Source: Bacillus sp. EB106-08-02-XG196
GTDB taxonomy: Bacteria > Bacillota > Bacilli > Bacillales > Cytobacillaceae
Reading direction: 5' to 3'
Assembly (NCBI RefSeq): GCF_013396335.1
Contig: NZ_JABWSY010000006.1
Coordinates: 62,001 to 126,000 of the forward strand
Length of the DNA stretch: 64,000 nt
Below the pieces are notes generated by a model. It searched no databases. It saw only the letters and a program-made list of their open reading frames with translations, and was not told the DNA's origin. Both the position numbers and the translations under genes were made by a program. This document shows positions 63,215 through 64,000 of this stretch, in pieces (the stretch's first letter is position 1; the number at the start of each line of letters is the position of its first letter).

Positions 63215-64000
63215 ATGGCTTTTGGCCGAGATTTTAATAAAGATCCATTTATCGTAATTTGGGAACTAACACGCGCATGTCAACTTGCTTGTTTACATTG
63301 TCGTGCAGAGGCTCAATTAAAAAGAGACCCACGTGAACTATCATTTGAAGAAGGTAAGAATCTAATTGATCAAATATACGAAATGAATAATCCGATGCTA
63401 GTATTTACAGGTGGAGACCCATTAATGAGACAAGATGTTTTTGATATTGCAAAATATGCAGTTGAAAAAGGCGTTAGAGTTTCTATGACACCAAGTGCGA
63501 CACCAAATGTTACAAAAGAGGCAATTGAAAAGGCGAAAGAAGTTGGTCTTTCTCGCTGGGCATTTAGTATCGATGGTCCAACAGCTGAGGTTCACGATCA
63601 CTTCCGTGGAACAGCGGGATCCTTCGATCTTACAATGGAAAGAATTAAATACCTGCATGAACTCGAAATTCCAATTCAAATCAATACCGTAATATCAAGA
63701 TATAATATAGAGTACCTCGATGAAATGGCAAAAATGGTTGAGGATTTAGGCTGTGTACTTTGGAGTGTCTTTTTCCTTGTCCCAACAGGCAGAGGTCAAG
63801 AATCTGATATGATCTCACCTGTGGAGCATGAGAAAGTGTTCAGATGGCTATATGACCTTAGTAAGCGCGTTTCCTTTGATATTAAGACAACAGCTGCTCA
63901 GCATTACCGACGTGTTGTTATTCAGCAAAAGATGCGTGAGGCAAAAGACCAAACAGAGGAAATTAATTATTTGAGTGCGTTAACAGAACAGGGGTTAACA
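63215..64000 (+). CDS. Radical SAM protein, TIGR04053/BA_1875 type (3' end outside window)
   Basis: The first 262 residues of a radical SAM enzyme. The cluster motif is CQLACLHC (C22, C26, C29), followed by FTGGDPLMR, a SAM-contact block, FSIDGPTAEVHDHFRGTAGSF and PTGRGQ. These agree with the TIGR04053 group, which usually has a C-terminal SPASM domain; that part would lie beyond the window. It has been compared with heme-modifying radical SAM enzymes, but the substrate is unknown. AGGAGG at 63201-63206 sets the ATG. Confidence 0.87.
   Translation, partial: MAFGRDFNKDPFIVIWELTRACQLACLHCRAEAQLKRDPRELSFEEGKNLIDQIYEMNNPMLVFTGGDPLMRQDVFDIAKYAVEKGVRVSMTPSATPNVTKEAIEKAKEVGLSRWAFSIDGPTAEVHDHFRGTAGSFDLTMERIKYLHELEIPIQINTVISRYNIEYLDEMAKMVEDLGCVLWSVFFLVPTGRGQESDMISPVEHEKVFRWLYDLSKRVSFDIKTTAAQHYRRVVIQQKMREAKDQTEEINYLSALTEQGLT

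Overview
The window is chromosomal DNA from a low-GC, endospore-forming Bacillaceae (Bacillus/Neobacillus-like). The evidence is the gerP spore operon, YjcZ-type sporulation peptides, comK, hpr, prsA, ecsABC, strong AGGAGG ribosome sites and a gene order that closely follows Bacillus subtilis. No rRNA, tRNA or CRISPR array was seen.

Layout. 1-7300: end of a NatAB-like ABC exporter (yhaQP), the SbcCD-like pair yhaO-yhaN and the exoribonuclease yhaM. 7390-12072: yhaL, prsA, two tandem YjcZ peptides, yhaI, hpr, trpP with a recognisable TRAP operator, and hit. 12130-12660: a gene-free stretch with three imperfect structured repeats. 12666-18773: ecsABC, an M20 amidohydrolase, a PAP2 phosphatase and a YhfA-like transporter. 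19052-22658: hemE-hemH-hemY. 22712-30387: yhfI, lplJ, an orphan ATP-grasp enzyme, lcfB behind a FadR operator, an AzlCD-like pair, the membrane protease yhfN and an IDEAL-domain protein. 30576-33116: comK, yhjD, yhjE and a signal peptidase. 33287-43073: addB and addA, with addA split by a 2.5-kb group II intron. 43236-45187: gerPABCDEF on the minus strand. 45440-46335: a c-di-GMP-I riboswitch in front of an internally deleted CpaF ATPase. 46898-50581: a tungsten-type aldehyde ferredoxin oxidoreductase cluster. 50807-54929: yisN, asnO and a membrane-anchored GH13 protein that has lost its catalytic residues. 54985-64000: an SDR, yajQ, yitL, the yitS-yitW block, a DsrE/YedF-like protein and the start of a radical SAM gene that runs off the end.

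How the parts work together. Most of the window is vertical Bacillus core: exoprotein secretion and its control (ecs, hpr, prsA, signal peptidase), heme synthesis by the coproporphyrin route, DNA repair (addAB, yhaON), competence and spore germination. The accessory pieces carry the most interest: the intron placed exactly inside helicase motif III of addA, the pseudo-amylase, the riboswitch-controlled CpaF remnant, and the AOR cluster, in which a MoaD-like protein and a second unknown small protein both end in Gly-Gly beside an E1-like ThiF/MoeB enzyme. I consider the last one, the pseudo-amylase and the ecsA-upstream repeats the best candidates for undescribed biology.
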